NCBI GenBank assembly: GCA_039815145.1
Contig: JBCBZW010000012.1
Location: 1 to 64,000 of the forward strand
Origin: Pseudomonadota bacterium
Lineage (GTDB): Bacteria; Pseudomonadota; Gammaproteobacteria; Steroidobacterales; JBCBZW01
DNA: 64,000 bases
Direction of reading: 5' to 3'
The notes under the pieces are model-generated. The model was not told the origin of the DNA, searched no databases, and saw nothing but the letters and a program-made list of their open reading frames with translations. How positions within the stretch are numbered: the first letter of the stretch is position 1; each line of letters begins with the position of its first letter. Shown one piece after another: positions 1 through 9,506 of the stretch. The position numbers and the translations under genes were made by a program.

Positions 1-67
1 CAGCAGCGCATCCGGCCCGAAGCCAATCGCGGCGCGCGGTAGGCACGCGCAGCGACCGGAGCAGGAC

Positions 68-1504
68 TTACACCAGGGCGTGCAGCAGACTATCGATCGA
101 CGCCTTCGCATCCCCATAGAACATCCGCGTGTTCTCCTTGAAGAACAACGGATTCTCAATCCCCGAGTACCCCGTCCCGCGCCCACGCTTACACACGAAC
201 ACGTTACGAGACTTCCAAACCTCCAACACCGGCATCCCCGCAATAGGGCTACCCGGATCATCCTGTGCTGCAGGGTTCACAATGTCGTTCGCACCAATCA
301 CGATCACCACATCATTGGTGGGGAAATCATCGTTGATCTCCTCCATCTCCAACACGATGTCGTAAGGCACTTTGGCCTCCGCGAGCAGCACGTTCATGTG
401 CCCCGGCAAGCGCCCGGCCACCGGGTGAATCGCAAAGCGCACCGTCTTGCCTTGCTCGCGCAGCTTGCGCGTGAGCTCGGACACCGACCCCTGCGCCTGC
501 GCCACCGCCATGCCGTAGCCCGGCACGATGATCACGCTGTCCGCATCGGTGAGCGCCGAAGCAACCGCGTCCGCATCGGCAGCAATCATCTCGCCCTCCA
601 CGGCCTGCGCGGAGGTGGTCTCACCGCCCCAACCGCCGAGGATCACGCTCACGAAGGAGCGGTTCATGCCCTTACACATGATGTAGGACAGGATCGCACC
701 GGAGGAGCCCACGAGTGCCCCCGTCACGATCAGCAGGTCATTGCCCAGGGTGAAGCCGATAGCCGCCGCGGCCCACCCCGAGTAGGAGTTGAGCATCGAC
801 ACCACCACCGGCATGTCCGCGCCACCGATCGCCATGATCAGGTGCCAGCCGATGGCGCCGGAGATCACGGTGACCGCCAGCATGGTCCACAGTCCGGCGC
901 CCTGCAGGTACAGGAAGCCGAGGACGAGGCAGGTGATCAGTGCCAGAGCATTGATCTGATGGCGCCCCGGCAACGTCAGCGCCGACGAGCTGATCTTCCC
1001 CGCCAACTTGCCGTACGCGACGATCGAGCCGGTGAAGGTGATCGCACCGATAAGAATGCCGAGGAACAGCTCCACCTTGAGGATGCTGAGCTCCACGCCG
1101 GTCTTCTTGGCGATCGTGGCCGCAAAGCCCGCCAGCTCGGCGACGGTGCCCGCTTCCTTCGCCGCCAGCGCAGCGTTCATCTCGAGATCGGCGTTGATGC
1201 CGATGAACACCGCCGCCAGGCCGACGAGGCTGTGGAAGCCCGCGACCAGCTCCGGCATCTGCGTCATCTGCACGCGGTTGGCGACGATCCAACCGCCGAC
1301 GCCGCCGAGGGCGATCATCAGGGTGATGGTGCCGTAGGAGCCGACGCCCGGCGTGCCGACGGTGGCGCCCACGGCCAGCACCATGCCGATGATGCCGTAC
1401 CAGATCGCGCGCTTGGCCTTCTCCATGTTGGAGAGACCGCCGAGGGCGAGGATGAAGAGAATCGCGGCGACAACGTAGGCCGCGGTGACCAAACCAGTAC
1501 TCAT
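68..1504 (-). CDS. pntB: NAD(P) transhydrogenase subunit beta
   Basis: This is the beta subunit of the proton-translocating nicotinamide nucleotide transhydrogenase of the inner membrane, which uses the proton gradient to reduce NADP+ with NADH. The 478 residues fit the family (E. coli PntB has about 460). The N-terminal 260 or so residues are strings of hydrophobic helices rich in Gly and Ala. The last 180 form the NADP-binding domain III, with the typical [15 protein letters not shown] stretch and the [11 protein letters not shown] segment. The ATG lies 10 nt after the pntA stop, so the two genes form one operon read right to left. The first 67 bases of the window, downstream of this gene, hold nothing I recognise. 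Confidence 0.96.
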   Translation of the reverse strand: MSTGLVTAAYVVAAILFILALGGLSNMEKAKRAIWYGIIGMVLAVGATVGTPGVGSYGTITLMIALGGVGGWIVANRVQMTQMPELVAGFHSLVGLAAVFIGINADLEMNAALAAKEAGTVAELAGFAATIAKKTGVELSILKVELFLGILIGAITFTGSIVAYGKLAGKISSSALTLPGRHQINALALITCLVLGFLYLQGAGLWTMLAVTVISGAIGWHLIMAIGGADMPVVVSMLNSYSGWAAAAIGFTLGNDLLIVTGALVGSSGAILSYIMCKGMNRSFVSVILGGWGGETTSAQAVEGEMIAADADAVASALTDADSVIIVPGYGMAVAQAQGSVSELTRKLREQGKTVRFAIHPVAGRLPGHMNVLLAEAKVPYDIVLEMEEINDDFPTNDVVIVIGANDIVNPAAQDDPGSPIAGMPVLEVWKSRNVFVCKRGRGTGYSGIENPLFFKENTRMFYGDAKASIDSLLHALV

Positions 1505-1514
1505 CCCTGACCCC

Positions 1515-3086
1515 TCAACTGCGCTGGAACATGGCGAGCATGCGACGGGTGACCAAGAACCCGCCGAAGATGTTCACCGATGCCATCAAGATTGCTAACG
1601 CCGCCATGACCACCACGGCGCTGGTCCCGGACGCCACCTGCAGGAGCGCGCCGACGATGATGATCGAAGAGATGGCGTTGGTGATGGCCATCAACGGGGT
1701 GTGCAGGGCGTGGGCCACGCCCCAGATCACGTGGAAGCCCACGAACACGGAGAGCACGAACACGATGAAGTGCTGCATGAAGCTGGCCGGCGCCACGCTG
1801 CCCACCAGCAGGGCGGCCGCGCCGCCGATGCCGAGCATCCAGCCCGTACGGTTGAGGGACTTCTTGAGCTCCTCCGCCTCGCGCGCGGCCTTCTCCTCGG
1901 GCGTCTCCTCGACCACCTTGGCCTTGGGCTGGGCCGCGATCGCCGCGATCTTCGGCGGCGGTGGCGGCCAGGTGACCTCGCCCTCGTGGCACACGGTGGC
2001 GCCGCGGATCACGTCGTCCTCCATGTTGATGACCGGGTTACCGTCCTTCTCCGGCGTCAGGTCATCGAGCATGTGGCGGATGTTGGTGCTGTAGAGGTTG
2101 GACGACTGGGTGGCCATGCGGCTGGGGAAGTCCGTATAGCCGACGATGGTCACGCCGTTGTCGGTCACGAACTTCTCGTCCTTCCGCGTCAGGGCGCAGT
2201 TGCCGCCGCGCTCGGCCGCAAGGTCCACGATCACCGAGCCGGGCTTCATCGCCGCGACCATGTCCTCGGTCCACAGCTCCGGCGCCGGGCGGTTGGGGAT
2301 CAGGGCCGTGGTGATGACGATGTCCACCTCCGGCGCCAGCTCGCGGAACTTCTCCAGCTGCTTCTCGCGGAACTCGGGGCTGGACGGTGCGGCGTAACCG
2401 CCGGTGGCGGCGCCGTCCTGCTGGGCCTCTTCGAAGTCGAGGAAGACGAACTCGGCGCCCATGGATTCGATCTGCTCGGCCACTTCCGGGCGCACGTCGA
2501 AGGCCATGGTGATGGCGCCGAGGGCGACGGACGTACCGATAGCGGCGAGACCGGCAACGCCGGCGCCCACCACCAGCACCTTGGCCGGGGTGACCTTACC
2601 GGCGGCGGTCATCTGGCCCATGAAGAAGCGGCCGAAGTTGTTGCCGGCCTCGACCACCGCGCGGTAGCCGGCGATGTTGGCCATGGAGGACAGGGCGTCC
2701 ATCTTCTGCGCGCGGCTGATGCGCGGGACCATGTCCATGGCGATCGCCGTCATGCCCTTCGCATTCAGGCGCTCCAGGAGCGCCTCGTTGGCGGCGGGCC
2801 AAACGAAGGAGATGAGGGTCTTGCCGTCGGGCGCGGCGTCGAGTTCGTCGAGCGACGGCTCGCGCACCTTGACGATGACGTCGGCGCTGGACCAGAGGTC
2901 CGCGGCGGAGGCCACCACCTCGACGCCCGCGGCCTGGTAGGCCTCATCCGTGATCGATGCCGCCACGCCGGCGCCGGCCTGCACTACGCACTCGTAGCCT
3001 AGCTTGCGCAGCCGACCGGCACTCTCCGGCGTCAGCGCGACGCGCGCCTCGCCAGATGCGGTCTCCTTCAGGGCCCCTACCTTCAT
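1515..3086 (-). CDS. pntA: NAD(P) transhydrogenase subunit alpha
   Basis: This is the alpha subunit of the same transhydrogenase. It carries the NAD(H)-binding domain I and the first membrane helices of domain II. At 523 residues it is the undivided E. coli-type alpha chain, not the split PntAA/PntAB form. The N-terminus [18 protein letters not shown] is typical of the alanine dehydrogenase/PNT family. The Rossmann segment [17 protein letters not shown] lies near residue 170. A Lys/Glu-rich linker near residue 395 leads into about four hydrophobic helices. A clear AGGAG lies about 9 nt before the ATG. It is the first gene of the pntAB operon. Confidence 0.96.
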   Translation of the reverse strand: MKVGALKETASGEARVALTPESAGRLRKLGYECVVQAGAGVAASITDEAYQAAGVEVVASAADLWSSADVIVKVREPSLDELDAAPDGKTLISFVWPAANEALLERLNAKGMTAIAMDMVPRISRAQKMDALSSMANIAGYRAVVEAGNNFGRFFMGQMTAAGKVTPAKVLVVGAGVAGLAAIGTSVALGAITMAFDVRPEVAEQIESMGAEFVFLDFEEAQQDGAATGGYAAPSSPEFREKQLEKFRELAPEVDIVITTALIPNRPAPELWTEDMVAAMKPGSVIVDLAAERGGNCALTRKDEKFVTDNGVTIVGYTDFPSRMATQSSNLYSTNIRHMLDDLTPEKDGNPVINMEDDVIRGATVCHEGEVTWPPPPPKIAAIAAQPKAKVVEETPEEKAAREAEELKKSLNRTGWMLGIGGAAALLVGSVAPASFMQHFIVFVLSVFVGFHVIWGVAHALHTPLMAITNAISSIIIVGALLQVASGTSAVVVMAALAILMASVNIFGGFLVTRRMLAMFQRS

Positions 3087-3350
3087 CTATACGCTCCTCA
3101 CAACCTCATCATCGGCCGGGCTGCCACAGCAGGCCGTTGTATTCGCTATTGATCTGGACGATCCCGCGGGCAAGCGGGACACCGGCGCTAGCATGCGCCG
3201 CACCATCTACGGCGGGCTCGCATCGTCGCATAGAAATCCATTGCGGTCAGGGGGCTGGCCCGGGAGCGATCGCAAGGAGCACTCTCAACAAAAGATTTGC
3301 CGCTCAGCCGTGCGCGGTGTGTGGGGAGTCGGCTCGTCGCTGGCGCCGAC
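3087..3350. other. Intergenic region upstream of pntAB
   Basis: This 264-bp gap lies between the pntA start and the stop of the histidine kinase gene, both on the minus strand. It must hold the pntAB promoter unless transcription reads through from the two-component genes. Apart from the pntA Shine-Dalgarno I see no convincing promoter boxes, RNA gene or terminator. Confidence 0.4.
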
Positions 3351-4517
3351 CTAGCGCTGCGCGTCGAGGGGCAGGTTGATCGTCAGCCTGGCACCGCCCT
3401 CTGGCTGGTTGGATGCCCGGATCGCGCCGCCGTGAGCGGCGATGATGCGATGGGCGACCTGCAGGCCGAGGCCTGCCGAATCGCGCCTTTGGGGATCGGC
3501 GCCGATACCGTCGAGCGCGACCTCGCCATCTTGCCCGGGCAAACCTGGGCCGTCGTCCTCCACCAGGATGCGCACCTCGCCGTCGCGGGCAGACACCGAG
3601 AGTCGCACCGCCGAGGCCGCGTGCTGCAGCGAATTCATGGTGATGTTCTCGACCGCACGAATGAGGCGTCGCCCATCCGCCCACAGCTCAATCGACTCCG
3701 CTGGGCATGTGTACTCCAGGCGCACGCCGCGATGGTCTGCGATCGGTTGAAGCTCCTGCGTTACCAGACGCAACAGCTCCCCGGGCGGAACGCTCTCGAG
3801 CGCTAACGCCGCATCGATGTCCAATCTGGCCATCTCGAGCAGATCTTCCGCCAGGTCTCGAACACGACGCGTGTCGAGCTCCGCGGCGTCGAGTAGGGGT
3901 CCTAGCCCTTCGGCGAGGCGTTCGGGCGGCGCATCGAGCAGAGATCGCGCTCGGTTGAACACGCCCGTAAGCGCCATCAACGGTGTTCGCAGATCGTGGG
4001 AGACGTGACTCACCCACTCGCCCCTGACCCGGTCGCGATCGCGGATCTGCTCGATCAGCTCGGCGATTCGATGACGCATAGCATTCATGCCGTCGGCCAG
4101 CAGGCGGATCTCATCGCGTCCACCCACCTCGAAAGGCCCGGGGATGCTCGTTTCATCGTCCAACGGCTGAGTGACCTGATTCGTTAGCTTTCGCAAACGC
4201 CGAGTTGCCAGCAGCGACACCAGGACGGCGAACACCGATGCGCTCAGACCGAAGTAGATCAAGGCAGCCATGACGTAGACGGGATCGGTCAACACAGCAA
4301 GGGCGGAGAAGCGCTCAGGCTTCTCCACAGGCTTGCCCTCGAGGTAATCCGCATAGTCACGCACATGCTCCGGGTTGCCCCACTCCGAGATACGCGGGGA
4401 GAGCGAGTCCCAGACCGGCGTGAGCATCGTGTCGCCTGCCAGAAAGACAAAAAAGACGACGACGCCAATCCGAACGCCAAGTTGGTTCCTTAGAGGAAGC
4501 TGCGACCTAGTTTGCAT
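3351..4517 (-). CDS. Two-component sensor histidine kinase
   Basis: This is a membrane sensor kinase of 388 residues. One helix lies at about residues 13-31, a short periplasmic loop follows, and a second helix lies at about 80-103. A HAMP-like linker leads to the H-box SHVSHDLRTPL, with the phosphoacceptor His near residue 174. The N-box (ITMNSLQHA) and G-box (EDDGPGLPG) of the ATPase domain follow. The ATG at 4517 overlaps the end of the response regulator gene by 11 bp, which indicates translational coupling. An in-frame extension upstream of this ATG would only re-read the regulator and was discarded. The periplasmic loop is only about 50 residues and gives no hint of the signal. Confidence 0.9.
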   Translation of the reverse strand: MQTRSQLPLRNQLGVRIGVVVFFVFLAGDTMLTPVWDSLSPRISEWGNPEHVRDYADYLEGKPVEKPERFSALAVLTDPVYVMAALIYFGLSASVFAVLVSLLATRRLRKLTNQVTQPLDDETSIPGPFEVGGRDEIRLLADGMNAMRHRIAELIEQIRDRDRVRGEWVSHVSHDLRTPLMALTGVFNRARSLLDAPPERLAEGLGPLLDAAELDTRRVRDLAEDLLEMARLDIDAALALESVPPGELLRLVTQELQPIADHRGVRLEYTCPAESIELWADGRRLIRAVENITMNSLQHAASAVRLSVSARDGEVRILVEDDGPGLPGQDGEVALDGIGADPQRRDSAGLGLQVAHRIIAAHGGAIRASNQPEGGARLTINLPLDAQR

Positions 4518-5193
4518 CTCGCATCCGGTAGCCGACCCCGTAGATCGTCTTGATCCAGTGGGGGTCGTTTGTATTGTGCTCGATCCGCGCGCGAAGGCGC
4601 CGCACGCAGAGATCGACGGTTCTCGTGGTACCCATGAAATCCTCGCCCCACACATGACGCAGGAGCTGATCGCGTGTCCAGGCACGGCCTGGGTGCTGCA
4701 GCAAGAAGTACAGCAAGTCGAACTCTCGGCGGCGCAATTCGAACACTTCGGCGCCCGCGCCCGCTGTGTAGTTCGATGGATCCGCCCACAGCCCGTCCAG
4801 CTCTAGTCGCTCTGCCGCCGGGGCTGGATTCGCTCGGCGCAACGCGGCGCGCACGCGCGCCGTGAGCTCTGCCGGATCGCAGGGCTTTACGATGTAGTCC
4901 GCCGCTCCAAGGTCTAGTCCACGAACGATCTGGCTCACAGCATCGCGCGCAGTGAGGATCACGATGGGCATCGAGGGGTGTTGCGCCGTCAAGCGCTTGC
5001 ACAACGTGAGGCCATCGCCATCGGGCAGGCCAAGATCGAGCAGGACTAGATCGAAGGGCCGTTCAATCGCCTTCGCCGCGTCGCGTAGGGAGCCGGCGAG
5101 TTCGGTGATGAAGCCCGCTTCGCGCAGCAAGCGAGCGAGTTCTTCGCGTATGCGCGCCTCATCCTCTACCACCAATACTGTGTTTGGTCCCAT
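4507..5193 (-). CDS. OmpR-family response regulator
   Basis: This 228-residue regulator has a receiver domain and a C-terminal winged helix. The receiver has the acidic pair ED at residues 10-11, the phosphoacceptor Asp53 in LLDLGLPDG, Thr81 and Lys103 in IVKP. The C-terminal domain carries FELRRREFDLLYFLLQHPG and RTVDLCVRRLRARIE, typical of OmpR/PhoB proteins. The ATG at 5193 begins immediately before the first beta strand (MGPNTVLVVEDE). Residues upstream in the same frame do not fit the family. It is the partner of the overlapping kinase. The target genes cannot be read from the sequence. Confidence 0.93.
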   Translation of the reverse strand: MGPNTVLVVEDEARIREELARLLREAGFITELAGSLRDAAKAIERPFDLVLLDLGLPDGDGLTLCKRLTAQHPSMPIVILTARDAVSQIVRGLDLGAADYIVKPCDPAELTARVRAALRRANPAPAAERLELDGLWADPSNYTAGAGAEVFELRRREFDLLYFLLQHPGRAWTRDQLLRHVWGEDFMGTTRTVDLCVRRLRARIEHNTNDPHWIKTIYGVGYRMRDAN

Positions 5194-5357
5194 CCCCAAG
5201 CGTCGTCTCCCTCGAATCACGGTGAGCGTAGCAGCTGCCCGCGAGGTACGCGCCGTAGGAAATTCTGAGGACACATTGTTCTGTTACGTTGCCCCCGTCG
5301 CCTCCCGTGCGCGCCGCGCTCGGGCCGTATACCAGAAGAATAGCCAAGGAGCAGACG

Positions 5358-6800
5358 ATGGGGTCGATCACCCACCAGGGCCGACGTAGCTTTTTGAAGT
5401 CCACCGGGACGGTAGCGGCGGTGGCACCATGGCTACCCACCTTCGCTAGCCCGAGTGACCCCGACGTGGTCATCGTCGGCGCCGGCGCGGCCGGCCTCGC
5501 GGCCGCGCGCACGTTGGCACACTTGGGCAAAAGCTTCGTGGTTCTCGAGGCGGCCGATCGCATCGGCGGGCGCGCCTACACAGACACCAACACCTTTGGC
5601 GTTCCTTACGACCCGGGCGCCCATTGGCTGCACAACGGCAACCGCAATCCTTTCAACGCCTACGCTCGCCAACGGGGCTTCGATCTGTACCTGCCTAACT
5701 CTGATCTTGCGCTGTACGTCGGCGACCAACCGGCGGGCGCCGCCGACTGGCTACAGTTCACCGCATCGCTCAACCAAACCTCCTTCGCCATCGAGGAAGC
5801 GGGGCAAGCCGGACTCGACGTGAGCATCGACTCTATCGCGCCACAGGTGAACAGCTGGGACCCGACGACGGAGTTCCTCCTCGCCCAAGTGTCGGGGGCT
5901 CAGTTCGAAGACCTCTCTACCCAGGAAGCGGTGAGTTTCGCGGGTGGTCGGGATTGGTTATGTGCGCAGGGCTACGGCGCCGTACTTGCTGACTACGGCG
6001 CCAGCGTACCCGTTGAGCTGCAGCGCTCGGTCGAGCGCATCGACTGGTCCGGCACCGGCGTTGAAGTGCACACCTCGGATGGGGTGATTCGCGCAGGCGC
6101 AGTGCTAGTTACCGTGTCCACTAACGTGCTCGCAAGCGGCGCGATCGAATTCACCCCTGCCCTACCGGTCGATTTGGAGGAGGCCATCTCGCGGATCGGG
6201 ATGTCGGCGTACATCCGCGTCGGGTTGCAGTTCTCGGAGAATGTCTTCGGCACTGGGCCTGACAGCTTCGCTTACTACAAGACGGATACGGGGAACGCCG
6301 TGAGCATTCTCGCCAACCAAGGAGGTGGCCCGGTCTCCACGGCAGACCTCGGCGGGGACAACGCCCGTGCCATGGCGCAGGCGTCGGACGAGGCGATCAT
6401 CGACTACGCCCTCGGGGAGCTCGAGGCCATCTACGGCAGCAGCGTGCGGGATCGACTGATCAAGGCTCACGTGGCGAACTGGGAGCAGTATCCACTGGCC
6501 CAGGGGGCTTGGTCCCAGGTGCAACCTGGTTTCTATTCGGCACGGCAGGCCTTCCGTGAGCAAGCCGCGATCGGCAATCGTGTGTTCTTTGCCGGCGAGG
6601 CGCTGCATCCCGATATGTTCGCGACTGTGGCGGGCGCTGGGATCACAGGGCGCTATGCGGCGCTTCAGATCGCAAATGCGCGCGCCGGCGGGCGCTTCGA
6701 ACCGCTTCCCTCAACGCCATCGGAAGGCGCATCGCGTATCCTGAGCACAGCGAAGGAGCGCCTACGAGGGTCTGCCCAAGCCAACTCAGGGCTGCGTTGA
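5358..6800 (+). CDS. Tat-exported FAD-dependent amine oxidase
   Basis: This is a flavin-containing amine oxidase/desaturase-type protein of 480 residues. Its N-terminus has a twin-arginine signal, GRRSFLKS at residues 8-15, then a hydrophobic stretch ending at FAS, so it is probably exported folded with bound FAD. The dinucleotide motif VVIVGAGAAGLAAAR follows at about residue 37. A GG doublet motif (DRIGGRAYT) and a C-terminal FAD-contact segment (FFAGEALHPDMFATVAGA) complete the fold. The ATG at 5358 follows AAGGAG with good spacing. It stands alone, divergent from the two-component genes. The substrate is unknown; monoamines or polyamines are the usual ones for this family. Confidence 0.88.
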   Translation: MGSITHQGRRSFLKSTGTVAAVAPWLPTFASPSDPDVVIVGAGAAGLAAARTLAHLGKSFVVLEAADRIGGRAYTDTNTFGVPYDPGAHWLHNGNRNPFNAYARQRGFDLYLPNSDLALYVGDQPAGAADWLQFTASLNQTSFAIEEAGQAGLDVSIDSIAPQVNSWDPTTEFLLAQVSGAQFEDLSTQEAVSFAGGRDWLCAQGYGAVLADYGASVPVELQRSVERIDWSGTGVEVHTSDGVIRAGAVLVTVSTNVLASGAIEFTPALPVDLEEAISRIGMSAYIRVGLQFSENVFGTGPDSFAYYKTDTGNAVSILANQGGGPVSTADLGGDNARAMAQASDEAIIDYALGELEAIYGSSVRDRLIKAHVANWEQYPLAQGAWSQVQPGFYSARQAFREQAAIGNRVFFAGEALHPDMFATVAGAGITGRYAALQIANARAGGRFEPLPSTPSEGASRILSTAKERLRGSAQANSGLR

Positions 6801-6926
6801 CGAAAAACAGCGCCACTACCTAAGCCGTAGTTGCGCCGTGTAGCGCCAACAGCTGTCGGCGTTGGAGATAACCTACTCGTTCGGCACCCAATGATCGACG
6901 GACGCTGAGCTGAGTCCGGCGCTATC

Positions 6927-6946
6927 GGGAGGGCGGTTGCCCTCCC
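6927..6946. terminator. Hairpin between convergent genes
   Basis: A perfect 8-bp stem, GGGAGGGC with GCCCTCCC, and a GGTT loop lie between the stops of the convergent amine oxidase and transporter genes. There is no T-run on either side, so it may be a weak bidirectional terminator or only an mRNA 3'-end structure. Confidence 0.45.
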
Positions 6947-6962
6947 GTCAGCCAAGTCGCCG

Positions 6963-8312
6963 CTAGGTTGGCAACGACCCGAGGGAACCGCTCGCCGACG
7001 GCGACGCACTCGCTGCCGACACCTCGCGCGTCCCCTCCCCCTCCATCCGCCCGTAGCGCCTCCCCAGGTCGACCCCAACCCACGCCCACAGCGCCGCCAC
7101 CGCACTGCCAATCAACGCGATCGCCCCCAGGCTCAGTGCCAGCCCCTCACTCAGCAACGCAAACGCGCTGCCACTGATGGCATCGCCACCGCGATACACC
7201 ACCACATCCAGCACCGGCTTGGCCTTGAACCGCTGATCGGCACTCACCTGGGTGAACAGCATCTCGCGTGCGGGACGCGTCACCGCGTAGTTACCCACCC
7301 GCCGCGCCACGTCTGCCGCCAGGAGCAGGACGATCAGCGGTGCGAAGGCGAGCGCCGCCATCGCCACCACCAATGTGACCGGTAGGCAGGCCAAGGTCAC
7401 CGCCATGCCGCAGCGGCGCACCAATCGGCCCGTCACGAGCAGTGCGCACGCGAACGTGAGCGTGTTCACCAACCAGCTGATGCCGCCCAGAATCTGGGTG
7501 CGCTCCACTCGCGTGAACTCGGCGAGCAGGTTCTTCTGAATGAAATACATGAAGGAGCCGATGAACACGTAGAGCAGGATGAACAGCGCGATCGCCAACA
7601 GGTAGCGGTTGCGCAGCACATCGTGAAAGCCGCTCCACCAGCGCCCCTCGAGCTTGCCCTGCAGCTGCTCGGCGCTGAGCGCGTGCTGGGCGTTGTCCAA
7701 ATGCGTGAGCTTCAGGTGCTGCAGGCGCAGGATGATCGGCACGACAGCGAACAGCCCACTGGCGGCGATCAGGAGCAAGGTCTCGAGTCCCACCGCCTGG
7801 GCGAAGAGCGCGGGTAAGGCCGGGCCTACGATCGCCCCGGCGCTGGCGCCCGCACCGATGGTGGCGAATAAGCGCTTTGACTGGTCCTGGGTGAAGGTGT
7901 CGGCCATGAAGGACCAGAACACCGACACGTTGAAGAGACTGAAGGCGGAGACCCACATGTAGAAGGCCTTCTCCAGCAAGGTGGGATCGCTGACCGCTGG
8001 CGTGATCAGGCGGAACGCCATGAAGCTGATCGCGAACACGGCGTAGACGCCGGGCACCACGCGCTTCAGGGGCACTCGAGACACGGCGAAGCTGTAGAGC
8101 GCCACCAGGCCTGTGCTCAGAAAGAACTGCAGGTTCCACAACAGACTCACTTCCGCGTCGCTCCAGTCGCTGGCCATCGCATCGCGCACCGGGCGCAGCA
8201 CGAAGTAGGCCGCCATGAGCAGGAAGACGAGCAGGAAGGACAGGACGGTCGCCTGGCGCTCGTTGGGGCGAATCAAGGTGATGCCCTCGAACCAACCGCG
8301 GGCCTGGCTCAC
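6963..8312 (-). CDS. MFS / ATP:ADP-antiporter-like membrane transporter
   Basis: This is a polytopic inner-membrane protein of 449 residues with about 11-12 hydrophobic helices. The segment AAYFVLRPVRDAMA in the first helix and the overall layout match the bacterial NTP/NDP-exchange-like branch of the major facilitator superfamily. Substrate specificity cannot be read from the sequence, and in free-living bacteria most such proteins have no assigned substrate. It starts with GTG, overlapping the TGA of the upstream SDR gene as GTGA, so the two are translationally coupled. An alternative reading is a general MFS transporter. Confidence 0.75.
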   Translation of the reverse strand: MSQARGWFEGITLIRPNERQATVLSFLLVFLLMAAYFVLRPVRDAMASDWSDAEVSLLWNLQFFLSTGLVALYSFAVSRVPLKRVVPGVYAVFAISFMAFRLITPAVSDPTLLEKAFYMWVSAFSLFNVSVFWSFMADTFTQDQSKRLFATIGAGASAGAIVGPALPALFAQAVGLETLLLIAASGLFAVVPIILRLQHLKLTHLDNAQHALSAEQLQGKLEGRWWSGFHDVLRNRYLLAIALFILLYVFIGSFMYFIQKNLLAEFTRVERTQILGGISWLVNTLTFACALLVTGRLVRRCGMAVTLACLPVTLVVAMAALAFAPLIVLLLAADVARRVGNYAVTRPAREMLFTQVSADQRFKAKPVLDVVVYRGGDAISGSAFALLSEGLALSLGAIALIGSAVAALWAWVGVDLGRRYGRMEGEGTREVSAASASPSASGSLGSLPT

Positions 8313-9271
8313 CGACTCACCGCCTTGGCGTCCAGGAGATCATCGAGGATGGCGACGAGCTCATCACGGCTCTTGGCAAAGCGGTGATCGCCATTGAGCT
8401 CCAGCACCTTGGCAAGCGACCGGGAGATCGCCAGCGTAGCCTCGCGCTCGTTAGGCACGACGAGGTAGCGCATCTTCGGATCCTGCGCCGTGAGGAAATG
8501 CAGTACCGCGTCGGCCACGGGCTGTGGGTCGGCATGATGCGAACGATCCTGCTGGGCGAAGGAGGCGAAGCGGGCGATCTCCTCGCGGAACGCGGACGTG
8601 CGCTCCCCCCGATCCAACTGCTCCAGGCGCCGGTGCATGTTCTTCATGATGTTGGAGCGGAAGTTGCCGGGCTCGACGATGCTCACCTCCACATCGAACT
8701 TGGCCATCTCGCCCGCCAGGGCGTCCGTGTAGGCCTCCATCGCGTGCTTGGACATGCCGTAGGGGCCGAACAGGGTGGCGGAGAACAACCCGGCGACGGA
8801 ACCGGTGGTGGTGATGCGTCCTTCGCTCTCGATGATGAGCGGCGCGAACGCCTTGGTGACGCGGTAGGGGCCCATCACGTTGACGTCCATGATGAACTGC
8901 ATGTCGTCTTCGCTCACCTCGATCAGGGGATCGAAGAGGAACACGCCGGCGTTATTGACCAGGCCGTACAGGCCACGGCCGCGCGCACGAATGGTGGCGA
9001 CGGCGGCATCGATCTCGTCCTGGCGGGTAACGTCCAGGCGGATACCCTCCATGTTCGGGTGGGCACTCAGGGCGTCGATGTCGCGGGCCTTGCGCGCGCC
9101 CGCGTAGACGTAGAAGCCCTCGTCGGCCAGGGTGGTGGCGATGCGGTGGCCGAGACCCGAGCTCGCACCGGTGACGAGCACGGCCCGTGGCGAAGGGGCG
9201 TTATGGTCATCGGCGTACGCGCTGGAAGCACCAAGGGCGAGCAAGGTCATTAGGGCAACGAGTCGTCTCAC
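8309..9271 (-). CDS. Short-chain dehydrogenase/reductase with signal peptide
   Basis: This is a classical SDR of 320 residues. The Rossmann motif VLVTGASSGLG lies near residue 31, NNAGV near residue 110, and the catalytic segment has GSVAG followed by YGMSK. Unusually, the chain begins with an apparent secretion signal, RRLVALMTLLALGASSAYA, ahead of the Rossmann fold. The GTG at 9271 was chosen because it opens this signal and follows GGAG by about 8 nt. An ATG at 9250 would shorten the signal. A start further upstream would add about 58 residues without family character. It overlaps the downstream transporter gene by 4 bp. Confidence 0.85.
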   Translation of the reverse strand: MRRLVALMTLLALGASSAYADDHNAPSPRAVLVTGASSGLGHRIATTLADEGFYVYAGARKARDIDALSAHPNMEGIRLDVTRQDEIDAAVATIRARGRGLYGLVNNAGVFLFDPLIEVSEDDMQFIMDVNVMGPYRVTKAFAPLIIESEGRITTTGSVAGLFSATLFGPYGMSKHAMEAYTDALAGEMAKFDVEVSIVEPGNFRSNIMKNMHRRLEQLDRGERTSAFREEIARFASFAQQDRSHHADPQPVADAVLHFLTAQDPKMRYLVVPNEREATLAISRSLAKVLELNGDHRFAKSRDELVAILDDLLDAKAVSR

Positions 9272-9338
9272 GGGGGTTCTCCGGGATAGGGTGTGAGCGC
9301 CACACGCTAGCCGGCGACCGGGATCGATCGACCCTTCC

Positions 9339-9403
9339 TCGACCAATGCGAGGAAACTATCGACGAGGAATTTGGTCGACGAGGGTGGGGCGTTGGTCGA
9401 CGA
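9339..9403. promoter_or_regulatory. Candidate LytTR operator (direct repeats)
   Basis: Two identical 11-mers, TTGGTCGACGA, start at 9372 and 9393, exactly 21 bp or two helical turns apart. An inverted copy of the core, TCGACCAA, sits at 9339. LytTR-family regulators are known to bind paired direct repeats with about this spacing. The repeats lie between the divergent SDR gene and the LytS/LytR-type pair, about 105-135 bp before the kinase start, so autoregulation is plausible. This is an inference from geometry, not from a known consensus. Confidence 0.5.
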
Positions 9404-9506
9404 CAAGGCCCGCTCCGCCGACGCCACCCCGACTTCCGCCGACACCCGTCCCCGCGACCGGGGACGCTGGGCTACGATCGACTACCCCACCACCCCCTGG
9501 GTCACG

